NCBI RefSeq assembly: GCF_028389875.1
Contig: NC_084665.1
Coordinates: forward strand, 20,430,001-20,494,000
Direction of reading: 5' to 3'
DNA: 64,000 nucleotides
DNA from: Rhea pennata
Taxonomy: Eukaryota; Chordata; Aves; Rheiformes; Rheidae
Numbering within the stretch: the first letter of the stretch is position 1; the number at the start of each line of letters is the position of its first letter. The notes under the pieces were generated by a model. It was given only the letters and a program-made list of their open reading frames with translations, was not told the origin of the DNA and did not search any database. Positions 24,009-38,300 of this stretch are shown here, one piece after another. The position numbers and the translations under genes were made by a program.

Positions 24009-24342
24009 GAGTTCTCTTCTTGCAAGACACAGGAACTATAAAATCTAGCCATACTCTGTCTTTTGCCTCCGTAATCATGTGTGGGGTAATCAGTTTAACT
24101 GATACAGCTTCATTAGTTTAACATTAGTCTCTTTCAGATAAATGTGAGCTTATGGTTTCTATCTGAGGGTAGGTCCACATTGCTGCTGGAGGTGTGATCT
24201 CCAGCACAGAGAGACATTTTGTCTCTAATAGTAATTTAGCTAGTTCATGTAACAGTAGTATCAAGGTGACAAAAGGCACAGAAAAATGACTTCCACAGAA
24301 CTGCTGGGGATCCTGGGCACTTGGAGAGCAGCATTTCACTCC

Positions 24343-24384
24343 TCTTTTTCTTTCTTTCTTTCTTTCTTTCTTTCTTTTTCTTTC
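24343..24384 (+). repeat. (TTTC)n microsatellite
   Basis: About ten TTTC units with minor interruptions; the minus strand reads GAAA, giving a false Lys/Glu/Arg-rich ORF. Confidence 0.95.
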
Positions 24385-27300
24385 CCCACGCTTGATTCAG
24401 GTGTGTATTGGAGCCATCCAAGAGCACAAGATGAAATATATCCACAAAGCAGACAAGAAAAGTGATAATAATAGTGTCCTTTCCAGAGCTGTGCCTCACT
24501 TGAACAAACTGGTGATCTCCTCCCTCATTGAATGCAGCTTTCCACATTGCTCCACGCCAGTGCTGCAGCTATTTTCCTCTTGCCCTTTGCTTCCAACTAG
24601 ATTTTGGGCTCTCTTTGTTTCCTTTTTGCCCATCCCTTGATCTGGCTGACTGCCCAGGGCAGCGTGGGCATCTCTACGTGACAGTGACACTACCCAGCAC
24701 TCCTTCTTCTGAGAGCACGTGGCAGGACTGGCAGGGCAGAGCCCATTTCAGTCGGTTTGTCAGTGAGGACACACCTGTTGGGTAGCCCTGTCTTAAAATA
24801 CAGTGTCTTTTTCTTTACTACGGGCTTTCCCAAACCTGGATAAACATGTTGGAAATATAATACTTCTTGCCTTTTTCATTGCATGTAAAATCTTTCAGCT
24901 AAACAAAATACAACAGGAATAATATTCTATTGGCTATTTGCAAATAATTTGGAGGTTAGTTTTTATTGGTTTAATTTTTAACCATCAGTCATTGTGAATA
25001 TTTAGTTCTTTCTAACACTGCATTGTAGAACAGTGTTAAGCATGCACAAGTAACAACAAATCTATATTTTGTTATTGAATATACATTTTCTGTGAAAGTG
25101 GGGAAATTTCTGTAGTCCATAGTCTGTCCTATGCATTACTATGATTTTCAAATAAAGACCCAAATCTAGTTCTGACCCCATTATCCTATAATGGATTTAG
25201 GTACTTAGTAAAGTCTACATCTGACTCAGTCCCCACCCAAACACCAGATGCTGCTGTATGAACAGCCTAGCAAAGGATGGCTTATAGCTTTCAGGCTCTG
25301 AGAATTGGCCTGTAATCTCCTGAAATGAGGATTGTGAATGGGAACTGGTATCCAAAATAACTCTGAGAAAGAGTGAACTAATTGGTTGCATTTAGACTTA
25401 CCATGCTACATCCTTGTCTGTGTTTACAGCTGAGCAGTGAATGAGGCTTGGAGTGTCACTGCCCTTTCAGACTTCAGTCAACTCTGAAGTCTCCAATTCA
25501 AGTGATACTCACAGCAGAGAAATCCATACCCTAGAGGGCAAGTGGCCTATCCTTTAGCCTAAGTGGGTATATCAATGGGGAGAGGATGAATATTGTTCCT
25601 GGGTGCCTGGGGCTTACATCTCTGCACCCTGGCTGACTTCCCCAACTCTGTAGTGGCTGCCAAGCTGTCACCTCTTGGCCCCATGCTCCAGGAGTGCAAG
25701 TGACCACACAGCATGTGAAGAGGGTGACTGTACCATAGCTCATTTGTCAGAGTCCTTGGAAAATTTTGATTCTTTGTGGGATGTCTGCTTATACACAAGC
25801 AATGTCGCCATGCTAACTTTGCTCAGTAGCCACAGCCTTTGACAAAGTCAGCTAGGGCTGCTGTCACCCTAAGAAATACTGCTTTGCAGCTAGATTATGT
25901 GCAACGAACCATTTCTTCAAAGAATCTGTCTTAAACTCATTTTAGGCTAACACAGTCAGAGTCACATGTTATGTAAAGAGGCCACTAACCCTTTATATCT
26001 GCTAAGAGTGATTGAAACACATTACTTACACGCTTTCTCACTACCTGGACACTTTTTCCAAGGAAACAATCACGAGGGGAAGAAATCCCTATGTAGACAG
26101 TCGTAGAACAGTGCTGATGATCCAAAAGGTTTCTTTGCCCTATCTTCAAACTAAAGCGAGTGGTTTAGTTTGAGAGATAAGCCAGAGAGATAAACACAGA
26201 AGATTATTTATTCCAGAGTATGCTCAGATTTTTCTCCAAGCTAAACAAATTTTATCTTAGGGCATTAAAGTATATTTGCAGGATCTCCACAAATCCATTT
26301 ATTGATTCTTTGCCAATAGCGTGGTTTTCCGTGATAGTGAGACCATGCAATATATCTTCCGTGTATCCACATGTTATAAAGCCACCAGTGCTTGGGTAAA
26401 GCAGACACAGTGCGTAAAAGTATGTTAATTTCTTAAATGAGCAACATTAATTAAAGCCTCATTAAGGCTGGGAAAGAAGGACTGTAAGGATTGGGGTACA
26501 TCCCAATGTTTGTTTGGGGTTGCAGGACTGCAGATACCCTACTTGATTGCATAATCTCTTGTAACCAACATAATAGAAATGAAAGAAGCCTCTTGGTTTC
26601 AAAATGTTGGCAAAAGTTCTCTGTAACCAAGAAGGTGGAGTAACTGTCTTTTCCTTTCTCTTACCCAAGTACTTCAAAAAGTGTCAGAAAATCCTAATTC
26701 AGGAAAATATATCCTAATTCAGGAAAAGTGTTCTTGATCATTGGATTTTTTTTTTTTTTCAAATCAGTTAGGTTTCCTCTAGACTGAAAATCATGCTTGC
26801 TAGTGGATGCTGTATCAGATGACTAGTGCAGCTGAGGAAAGCTTCCAGTGCCCAGCAGCATCCATGGCACAGCACAGTGGCAGGAGTGGGGCATACAGCC
26901 ACCCCATGGATAACCCAGATCGTCATGGAAGGATCCTGTTCCTTCCTGCTCTTCCCAACTTAATGGCAAAGACTTTGGTTCAATTCAGAGCCTCCAAAAT
27001 TGCAACTAACTATGGGGAGGAGGGAAAAAATCAAGTCTTTCCTGTTTGAAAACACAGATCTGTATTTGAAAACACTTGGGAGAGCCGCTCTTTCCATTTG
27101 TTCCCCTACTCATCTCTAGCCTGCTTGGACTTCAAGGAGAATTTGCTTTTCAAGGGAGCAGCCTTCTCTCATTGTGCATATACCACAGTATAAAATAAAA
27201 ACATCTCCATCTACTTTTCTGCCTTTAGTTACTTCTGCCTTGGTTTAGTTCTAAGAAGGCTCAACAATAATGCAGCTCAAATAGGAGAGAGCATAACATA

Positions 27301-29299
27301 TTAATGACTTGGTTCTTTGTCTTTCAGTCTTGATATTAAGGAAACAATTTCTCTGTTTAAAAATGAAATACTGATTATTTTCCTTTCTAAAAGAAAGATC
27401 AGTTATATCTCCATTATTAGATTAGTCACATTACCACACGTTCATCCTGTGTACTGGAAGAAAACTCATTTAACTACCCCACTGGTAAAGCCAACCCCAT
27501 GGATAAAATCAGGCTTGTTCTACACAATATAGCAGAAATGGGATTATTGTATTTGAGCTGAAATAATATGTTATGATTCCAAGAGTAAACATCTACAAAG
27601 AAAAATAGAAGTGATTTTTAGATAAAATCAAATTAGTAATGCTTTCCTTGTATAGAAAAAAAAATGTTTTGTGTTTGAGCCTGATATTCCAGGAGAAGAT
27701 AACACTGATACAGTCATTCATTTCTGTGCAACTCTAAGGAAATGCCTAGAGGCTATCTGAATAAGAATTGTTAGCATTCATGAAAGTGCCTTGGTGCTTC
27801 GTTGCCAGGAAACCATAATGAAAGTATAGCAATGCCAGCTTGATGATGTGGATACGGGGCTGATGCATTAGTCCTGTATTCTGCAGACACGAGATCTCTA
27901 TCATTTGCAAACGTGATGCCTGCACAGGCTGGCAGAAATTCTGGAAGGTCATTTCACTAATAGTTTTGCAGAAATGTAGAGCATTAAAAAAACCCAAGTC
28001 AACAACAGTATCACATTAGAGCTCTGAAAAAAATCCTCCTTCTCTTAGAATGGCAAAATTAGAAGATATTTTACTTGGGTGTAAAGTATTTGTGCTATTT
28101 GTTTTTAGATAAGGAGAGTATAACTAAAGCAACTTGCCTCTGTAAGCGTCAGGGACCATCAAACTATTGTTAGTTAATAAACCGAGAGATGCTCTTACTT
28201 TTACTGCACAAGGCAAAGAAAGAACCTGGTAAATCAAGAAAGGATTTTTCTCAATAGGCTTTCATGTGAGCAGAATTAAGATAAGGCCTTTGCTAGGCCA
28301 TGAGGATGTGGTAGTAGTGCTGCTTAGGATTTTACCTAAATTTGTGGGCTTTTATTTTTATTTCTTTTCTGCAATATTCCCTCATGTTCATTCAGTGGGA
28401 AAGAGAGAAGGTTCATGCCTATGCATTCATAAAGTGGTAGCATTTGGTAATGGGTTGTCCCATACAGGGCACTTTATGTAGTTCTGCTGACTTTCAAATA
28501 ATTTGCATCAGTTTCTAATAATGCTAATGAAATCCTATAAAGTTTTATAATTCTGCTTTTGGGGTTTTTACCACTCATTTAGAATAATTTTTAAGTGTAT
28601 GTAATAGAAATATATTGAACTATAGCAAAGACTTTAGAAAAAGCTAAGAAGAATTTTTATGTTGTGTAACAACAGCTATTTTTCACTCTCACTCCTCTTG
28701 TCAGTAGGCTGAGATTTCCAAGGTGGAGGTGGGAGGAAACCCTGTGAAATAGAGGGAAAAAAATTCAATGTCCCTTTCCTCTGCTAAAATCCCATGTGGG
28801 AGACTTCTGACCAGTCAGGGAGGCTGATCATAACGAAAGTCTGCTTTTAATCTTTTGTTCTTTAGTCTTCCAGAAAAGCAATCTTTATGTGTCAAAATGA
28901 CTCCTCACTCCATATAGTGTACTCCATATATATATGGCTCAGCTGCAGCAACATTAAAGATAAGGACATATGCCTCAGTAGCAATGTTATGAGTATCCTT
29001 GACTTTAACAGTGCCAGGGAAAGCTCTTTATTCTCTCGACATCTGGACTGCCATTTGCATGTCTTTCGTTGCAATCACATAGATAACACTTCTTAAGAAA
29101 TGTTTAAATTCATCATAATACTTAAATGTTTCCATGAAAGACAGTGATGCAGAATTCCAGGAGGCCGCATTAGAAGGGAGCTCGTGGCCAGCATACAGAG
29201 GGCTGTTTGTGCCACCTCTTTAGAAATTAGGTACTGCAATGTGGTATTTCTTTTTAGCAGTCTCAGGAAGCTCTTAGAGTGCTGATGGCAACCATCTCC

Positions 29300-29325
29300 A
29301 ATAATAATAATAATAATAATAATAG
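29300..29325 (+). repeat. (AAT)8 microsatellite
   Basis: Uninterrupted AAT/TAA units, followed by AGTGC. Confidence 0.95.
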
Positions 29326-31950
29326 TGCACTAACCTCTGGTAAATATATCTCTTGAGAGGAGCAAAAATAAGCTTGTGAAAGGTATTACCAGCTTGTGAA
29401 GGAAGGAGCCTTAGTGAATGCGCCTGTCACTTGGACCTTTCCAGCCAGTGGGGCATGAAAATGGGGAGGTTAAAGAGGCAGAACCTGTTCATCAGGTGGG
29501 AACTTCGGAAACAGACACAAAACAGAACCGAACGAAACAGAAACTCAAAACGTTGCATTTGCCTTTGTGTTAGCAGCCTAATCTGAAGAGATCCTGGTTG
29601 AAAGTGAGAAGTGAAATGGTTTCCCGGAAAACCTACGACCCTGTCACAAAGATGTAATGCATGTGTCTTCCCTGTAATGGCAAGTGCTTTCTCATGGCGT
29701 CTCCCTATTTCCTTACCTTTGGGAGGATGGCTTTCCTAAGCGAGAGCATCTCTGACTTTGCACTGACTTTGGGGTGGGTGGAAACCTGAGAGAGGCTCTC
29801 GCTGGAACAACCAAACACACTACCATCAGTTGAAGGGACATCTTATGGGACTCTGTTAGTTGGTAGTTCATTTAGGGCTCCATTACATTGGCAATTGTGA
29901 TCTGTTATTTAGCTTTTAAGGACTTCCACTGTCCAAGGCTTCTCTGATATCTTCTTTTAGGCTCCTAAGAAGCGTCGCCTTAGGTTCAGATTTCCTCCTG
30001 GCTTTAATTGGCTCTGTCCGCCATACAAAAACTTGTTAGCAGAAGATCCTATGCCCAGAAAGAATTTATCTACATTAAGCTCACGAAGCCATTTGCTGTG
30101 GTGAATAGAACGGTACAACGTGCCTGCTGGAGGGATGCCCAGTCTCCCTTTTCCTGCATGTTGGTTTCTCTGCTTCCAGTGCTCCTTTTGAACACAGCCT
30201 TCAGCTCTTTCTTACTCTACTTTGTTATCAGTTCTAAAAGTGAAAAAATCAAAAAATCGCAGAAGCAAATAGCAGTGAAAGCAGGGAAATGGTCAGATCT
30301 GGAATGCAGCAGCTTTCTTTTCCTTGGCTATTAGAGTACACAAACATACTGATTGCCACTGCTTTTTCATACAGGATTAGCAAAGTGTTTGCTGACTATA
30401 CATTGTTATGGGAGGCTTCATTTTAGCCTTTGAAGGTAAAAATTGCACTGACTTAAATTTCAGTACTTTATTGCTTTGCTACAATCAATTTCGTACATCA
30501 GCAGGTTGGTTTTTGTTTCGAGGCAAGACACGCTTCTCTGTAATGCGCCAGACTGGGCTGGTATGTGAGACAAAAGGCAAGTATGATCCGCTATATAGCT
30601 AGTCTTCCATTCCTTTTTAAGCAATCAAAGGATTAGATGGGGGAGATGCAGAGAGCTGTTTCTTGGTTTTCTATCATCACATCCATGGAGCACTGGCTGT
30701 GCCCTTTTGAACAGGTCTGCGTGACCCAGGTGTTTGGCTGCTAGCATACGTGTTCTTATGTGCTCATTGACTTCTGGTGTTGCTACATGCATTGCCTTTC
30801 ACTTCTTTCTTTCCACTGTCTTTTACCTGTTTTCCCTGTTCAGGCTGTAAATTCCTTGCACAGAAGGAGTTACACTGCAGCAGCAGAATGGACTTTCTGT
30901 CTTGGCTGAGTGGATATTCTAGACATTTTATATGGCAGTGTAAATTGTTATTGCCAATAATAATATTACTGTGTTTATCCCAAGTCAAGGAGCGGAAACA
31001 TACATTCTCTATGGCAAAGATTATCATCTGAAAGTATATGTACAACGATATCCCGTGTAAATCTCCTACATATGCCATCATCATTACAGTAGCAATGATG
31101 CTTCTTATACCTAACACAAATGCTATCACAGCTTTTTTAAAGTAGCAATGTCAATGAGTATGCATCATTGCTTTGTGTTTCTATACACACAACCTTGTGT
31201 CACTGAAGGAAATGATGTTGCTTTAAACAATTGCAGTACTGTTTATACATCATTATCAAATATGGGAAATGATATCAATTGAAATACGTAGAAAAAAATT
31301 GTATCTTAGGTTTTCTTCTATTTTGAAATCTAGTCAAGAGTAGTTTTGGTTCACAATTTAATAATGACTTTTTAAAGTAATCATTAAAACAGATCAGAAA
31401 TGTATTTTGCACTTTTTTGCTATATCAGTAATTCAGCACTTGATATTCAGCTGGCCCCTCTCCAACAAAACCATTTTGACTGTGGTTTTAAAGTAGATTA
31501 TTTTAGTTATAGTTCATGCTCTAGAATGTGCAGGAGATCAATGTGCTGGCCTTTCACCAGCAATATAATATCTGCTAATGAGATATTGCCAAGCTGAAAA
31601 GTAGATGCATGAAATTAAAAGCAGTTTCAGGGGTTCTTCACTTTCCCTTCTGACATGCCCTTTGTAGCCCTGTGGATTTTTTTTTCTTGGTGATATTATA
31701 CTGTTGTTTGCAACAGCTCAGCGGTTCTGTATGAAAGTCCTGCTTTAAGAAGGTGGTTTCTTCTGTCATCCCACTCTGCAGAGAATGACTGTTTCATTGC
31801 TGCAGCTTGGACACCGTAGAAAAGGGAGCTGCCTTTCCATAGAGCTGCCTTTCCATGGAGAACTTCTGGGATGAATGTTCAAAATAGACCTGGTGACAAA
31901 GGACAAAGAATAGTCATGTGCACAGAGATGACATGGATGGATTATATGCA

Positions 31951-31969
31951 AAAAAAAAAAAAAAAAAAA
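31951..31969 (+). repeat. A-run
   Basis: About nineteen A followed by CCCTCACAG, with no element body recognised upstream. Confidence 0.9.
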
Positions 31970-32976
31970 CCCTCACAGATTTACTGATATAAATTTATTG
32001 GTGCTACGCAATATACCGCAAAGAGAGAAGAAAGTATTCTATTAGATGTCATACTTGAACAGGGAAGCACACTGGCTTTTTAGAGTAGTAAAACAGACTA
32101 CACAGACTCTAAAAGAAGTGAAATTACATTCTTTTTCCTAACTATGCTCCTTCAGCTATATGCAGAGTTGTCTGCTGCAGCTTTGCCCTGCTCGAAGCAC
32201 AGTTCCACAGAACAGCGATGTTGCAGGTGACTCTGCAGCATTTTCCAGAGTGTCTGAGCAGCTGGAGCCTGAGCTGCAGTGGCTCTCAGGGAGCTCACAC
32301 TTGCTACTCCAAAAATTCTGCCCGTTGTGGCTCTGTTGGATTTGAACAGGTAAAGAGGCAGTGTTGGCTTCCTCCCGTGGCGAGGGATGCCGTGACCCTG
32401 CATGTCGGAGCCCAGCTCCAGCCCTGTGAAGCAGCTTGTGCATGGCACTCACGTGAACAGGTTTTCTCTCCTGCCTTTGTAATAACACTACAATATTTTT
32501 CCCACGAATGTACAATTTATCGCACAGCTGTTTTTCTAAAGCAACACGTTGGCCACTAGAGGGAGAATGGGTTATGCATTTGCTTTGGACATGCCTATTT
32601 TTTGTTCAAGTTAATGACATCTTCTATATGCAATTACTGACACATGAAACCTGTTTTTCTTGTTCTGGCTTGTGTGATCCTAATGTAATTTTATCTCATT
32701 GAAGATACACAATGAAGTAAGAATTACAAGCTGCAGTTTTATTAAAATACAGCATTTGGTTTGATTTGAGTGTAAATTACAGCAAACATACAGCCCTGTG
32801 CAAATATTATTACAAATTAAATAATATTCCAAGTCAAAAGATCACTTAATAATAAAACCAGTGTTTTCTTATTATTAGAGTTATTTCTAAAAGGAATTAG
32901 GATTACGTAACAGTGGCAACTGGGGAGAAAATCTTTCTGACAGTGCTTATTTCTTTGTTTCTTGCTAAAGTCTCCT

Positions 32977-32977
32977 C

Positions 32978-33015
<38 letters not shown>

Positions 33016-33016
33016 G
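32977..33016. repeat. perfect 40-nt palindrome CCAA(AT)16TTGG
   Basis: Sixteen AT units flanked by CCAA and TTGG, so the whole 40 nt is its own reverse complement and can extrude as a cruciform. Confidence 0.97.
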
Positions 33017-35284
33017 ATGAACTGTTCAATAAGCTTGTTTGAAAATCTTATTTTCCATTAATGGAAAGTACATGAAACCTTTTTTGCATCATCGAATAAA
33101 GAAGAAAGTCATCTAAAGCCAGCTGCAGGGCTCATGCTTTGGGAGTATGTTTCTTGCTTGCTTTGTGGCTTGCTCCCTTGGCACATGCTAAAGGGATACA
33201 CACTCTAGAGAGGCTGATCTGCAGCTGAAGCAACACTGACAGCCCCCTTGGAGAGCACACTAAACTATACCTATCCGACTGTCTTTAAAAAGAGGCCAGC
33301 TCCTGCAGTCCTTGTTTCTTATTCAGACAAAACTGGCCTTTGAAGCCAACAGTAGTTTTGCATGGTGAAGTTTATTTTATCTTGTGAGAAAAAGTCGAGT
33401 CAGTCCTATACAACCCCAGGGGAGCAGCAGAAATTGCAGGGATGGATGTAAGCAGTGGGCTTCTTGTGATGTTCCCTTGATGGGCTGAATCCTCCCTTGT
33501 CCACCCCACGTAGAAACACAGTTTGCATTCATCGGTCGAATATTCTTCTTGCTCCAATGGTTCCCATATGTTCCTTTCTTCAGAAAAAGACCACCTGCCC
33601 TCCTCAGCCCCAGGTAGCAATCTGCCATCACACACTTTCTTCTATTTGCTATTTATATTTTTGCCTTCTCTTTTGCCCCTTGAAAATCTCAGCATGACTC
33701 ATATGCTATCATGCTGGGCAGTAGACTTGGCATACTAATATTTATTTCTATCCTTATTAGAAAGAAGGCTATGTTTATTTTCATGGGCAAGTATCAGTAA
33801 AATGGTTTTCCAGAGTGCCTAAATATTTAATTCCAATTGAATGAAGCCTGCAGATCCTTTGAAAATGTGTATATCCTCTTTCAAGTACCTCCTAAAATAG
33901 TTTTCTTCTGGATATTACCATATTCAGCAGTTCAGACTTATACCATGTCTTTCCCTGTGAATTACAGATAAACCCTTATCTTATTAAGAAAACTGACCCA
34001 TACTTCAAGCTATTTTTTCCTGCAATCCTAATCTTAACATTAGGTACAAAAAGATTTAATGTAGCAGTAGTATATTAGGAAATAAATGTGAGGTATACTA
34101 ACTCAGAGTAATCTCTTTATTTGTCTCCAAATTTGGCCTATTCAAATGCTCTACTTTTACAGAGGAGATTCATTCTGAAAATTTGGATTATATTTCTGTC
34201 TTTTTTATCCCGGTAAGTATTGATAGAAATTTTGCTGAAGTCAGTACAAAATTTCTCAAAAATTTCTGTGTTTTACCTTGGGTTTTGCATCAATTTACAT
34301 TTTCCAGGGTTCTTATTTTTTTCCTAAGCTTGGCTGTAAGAACAACTTTCCTTTCCTTTGGAGTTATTTCAGTAGCTGCTAAATATCAAGGAACAAATTC
34401 TTTGAGGGTAAAATACCTACAACTATACTTTTGGGGCCGTTAACTTACTTGTGTCCAACCTCAAGCTGGCGTTCATTATCAGTTACCCTAAACCCATAAT
34501 ATAGAACTGCTCACTAATTCCCATCCTGAAACTTCCTGGGGAAAGGAAAGGGAACTTTCTTCTGTGAGAAAGAAGAGAAATAATATTGGGAATGCAGAAT
34601 GAAAGTTTACTTTTCTGTATGTATCAACCATGCCTTCCATGAATGCTTCTTATGTTTTCTAATTTCTTTCACACAACCTATAGCCTTGACCTGCAGCCTG
34701 AGGTATCCCAAGGTTGGTACCTGAAGGACGCCTTCCTACCTTAAACTTAGATCTCCATGACAGCAATCATAGCTGAGTTCTTGGGATTTAACATGCCAAT
34801 GTCCATGACAGATGCTCTTCACAGTTTTTATCTCCTGCTGATGAGGTTGTCAGCCTCATCATCTCTTTTGGTTCTCTGAATACACAGTGAAGAAACTGTG
34901 CTGCTACTAAACCCTTTGATCCCTCCAGTATTGTAGCTTTTTTAGGTGCAGGGTTGCTTTGGATGTGGAATGGCAACAGGTAGGTGCTGAATCTCATGTC
35001 TCATGAAAGCTCTTGAAGAAGCCTGGTGCAGCCTGATGCTTCCCCCATCTTTAGTGTCAACTCTGGAGAAGAGGGCAATGAAAGGTATCCTAGAATGAGG
35101 AGTAAGGAGGAATGTGCTGCCTACCTTATGCTTTGCATTTATTGGAAAATGGGCATCTATTAAAATCCCTGCCATTCAGCCAGGCTGTAATAGTTTTGAA
35201 AAGCCAGGACTAAATGGAAATGCTATGTGCAAGGGATTTTCTTGGCCTCCTGGATAAACTACTAAATTGGGGTACTAGAGAACT

Positions 35285-35370
35285 TGGCCCTGATATGGTC
35301 TTAACCGTTACTTAGCCATATTCCTGCTTGTTTCTCCTCTGTAAAATGGGGAGAATTGGGAGTAATTCTG
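35285..35370 (+). mobile_element. MIR-like ancient SINE remnant
   Basis: TTAACCGTTACTTAGCCATA followed by TTTCTCCTCTGTAAAATGGGGA resembles the core of mammal-wide/amniote MIR elements (CTCATCTGTAAAATGGGGA). The remainder is too decayed to bound. Inferred from memory of the consensus. Confidence 0.4.
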
Positions 35371-38300
35371 CAGTGTAGAAATGTTTCTTGGCTGTTGTTG
35401 TTTTTTAATCCACATAAGAAAAGCCTTTAAATAGATAGCTACTTTTAATCCCAAGTAGTGACTTTTCCTAACCTCAATGACACGAGCTGGACACAGTTTA
35501 CATGCTAATACATTGTGTAAATCTCAAGAGTGCTATCAAGAGAACATCTTAAGACACTGCATGGTGATAATTCATTAAATGTTACTAGATCTTTCTGCAG
35601 CTTGCTTGCTTATCGAGTTCTGTCATATTATCTTTTTGACATAACAGATTGCCTCCACATTAATTGAATGATAGAACAAAAACACAGCAAATGAGAGAGC
35701 TCAGAGGCTGCCACCATATGTGAATTGTAAATAATAAGAACTCAGTACGGAAAAATTATTGGAACATCTCACTCTTATATTTAATAAACAACAAATTGCT
35801 ATATTCTTGGATGGTTGAGAAAAATAATGAATTGAACAATAGACAATCTCATTTCTCTTTCCAGCTGTGCAGAAATTAAATGTCAACTATAACCACTTAT
35901 TCTTCATTTCCACTTCTATATACCATACTTTTTCTTGTCAGGCTCCTTAACTGAAAGTGAAGCAAGAGAAGGAACAAAAACAACCTCATTTTTAAGAAGC
36001 CAACACTACATTTAAAATGCTGGAATACATTCTATGAAACTCATGAGTGCTCTTTATAATGAAAAAGTCTCCATATAGCACAAACTTCTCTCATTGTGTG
36101 AAAAGATCTCCCCTTAATACTTTAAAACAGAAATTAAATGCCTATTTTTTCATGGTTAGAATTTGAGGTGACAGCCATGTTTCAAAGGAGAAGTTGATCT
36201 CACACAGAAATATATACACAAATATAAGGAATACATTTATTTCTCTGCTATTATGCACCTTATGCAATTATTAATTTACACATGAAATGTATTTAAAATG
36301 CTTTGAAATCAAAAGGAGATGGAAGGTGCAGTTAAATGAAAATCCACAAAAGAATGAATTAAGCAGTTAGCGGTAAGTCAAAGAAGCAGCAGTCAAATCA
36401 GTGTTTTTTTTGTTTCAGTTCTAATTTAGCTTCAGCTATAACTGAGGCTATTCTGGTTCAGTTTTGGATCAAATCTAACAAAACAACAAAACTTCAAAAT
36501 GGTGATGTGTATCTACTGTTTTGAGCAGTTGCTTCATACAGGTTTGGTTAATTCATCAGATAATCGAAGGCTATTTATAAGTCATTTGTTCTATTTTATA
36601 GTTCAGAAGAGGATTTGATCCTGAAACCTCGCATGGCAAGCAGAAGGAAGTGATCTCAGCTGTGGGAGTTGGACTTTATTCTTGGTTCTGTGAGCGAAAC
36701 AAAGTTTTGCTGTTGTTCCTGCAAACCAGCTCATTGCTACTGGTGCCTGATACGTTCATAAATCTCGTATGGAAGAAGACCAACACATTATGGTCTCTAC
36801 TGTAGCACTAACAGTAGCTGCAGAGATCCAGCAGGAATTTTACAAATCCCCTGCTGAACAGCACTATTCATTTTCTGTGTGCAGGAAATTCGGCTGTTTA
36901 CCCTACATGTGCAAATGCTCCAGGCACAGTGAATCACCTCTCCTACAGCACTCCTTCTCCTTGATGCTGCATAGCTTTTGTGCACATGGCTGCAGATGTT
37001 CCTCCATTCTACCACTGCTGCACTGCGGGGGCTTGTCCAGTCCCTCAGCTCTGGGGCAAGGGAAACTGCAAGAAAGAGAGAGATAATGTCTCAGAACTGC
37101 TTTGCACTGCCCAGCAGTGGAGACACGTTTGAAATAAAAAGATGAAGGACAGGAGAAGGAGGGTGAACTGGGCGAAGAGGGGAAATTACATACCTTCATT
37201 AGTTCTTTACCTGCCACCTTGCTGCCTTGCTGTTCTTGTTGGGTAAACCTGAGTTCCTGTGACTTTGGTCATGGACATTAGTCCACAATTCACAAAGTCG
37301 CTAAACCTTTGCACCCTCCCTCATTACACAAATGAAGTTCTGTACAGTGAGATGTCAGTAAGGACACCCTTTAACTCAGCTATCTATCTCTGTTTATCTT
37401 CCAGTAAGGAATTCAAGTAATTCCTGCAAATGTGCTATCTTGCACTGGAAGTTGGCTCAAACAGCACCTGCTGTATGTTCACCAGTCTCTTGTACAAATA
37501 TGTGTCGATCGAGCCTCCAGTCGTGTGTGGTAGGCACACAACTCTCTAGGAGAGGATACACCTGGAAAGAAGGATGGAAAGGACAGTATATGCCAGCCGT
37601 GACATCCAGATGCTAGATGAGCTACTAATAGTCTCTCTACAGAAGTTTGCCATGTGCAGGAGACACTGTTTTCATGGTGTGTTTTTATTATTATCATTAT
37701 AATTATAACTGTGAAGGTCAATGAGAGGGCTGGACACAAATGACAAAGATGTGTAGGAAATGGGCCTGCTGACATTCAGCTTAAGCAATGGGCTGAGCAT
37801 AGTTTGTGGTGGACACAGCACTCAGCCTGATAACGTGGCTTGACATAACAACAGAAGCTGCTGCTGCCAATGGTGCTAAATACTGCTATTACTTCTGCAA
37901 CTGGTGATGCGGTTCCCAGCATGCCACTGCCAAGGGTGTACTGGCACAGGGAAGCTCCAGGCTACCATGCCAGCCACCTATATTAATTCCTCATACCCTC
38001 AGTTCTGGGCAGCACCCTCCCAGATGGACTGTCTAGTTGTCCACAGCATTTCCATGTGCAATATTTCATTAAAAAGAAAAAGACAAATACAGGAAAGAGC
38101 AAGGGGGAAAATACCAAAATCCAGCACCATGGTAGCTCATTAAAACAGCTCAGTTCCAAGGGAAAATTTCAAGCTGACAGCTTGCTACTTATTTACTTGG
38201 AACTGCATGCTGAGACCTGCTGGAAGTTGTGTAATTCTCCTTGTTTAATGTGGATTCATGTAGCACTTGGTTTAATTCTTAATAGAGTTAAATCCTTTAT

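Noticed and set aside
26688-26720. Duplicated ATCCTAATTCAGGAAAA
   Set aside because: Simple local duplication of about 19 nt, in intergenic sequence with no further context.
29500-29545. Possible tandem repeat of GAAAC/GAACC units
   Set aside because: Only a few degenerate units (acagaaccgaacgaaacag); below what I would call a repeat.
31828-31862. Two 17-nt tandem copies of GAGCTGCCTTTCCAT
   Set aside because: A single small duplication with no flanking structure; noted but not of evident interest.
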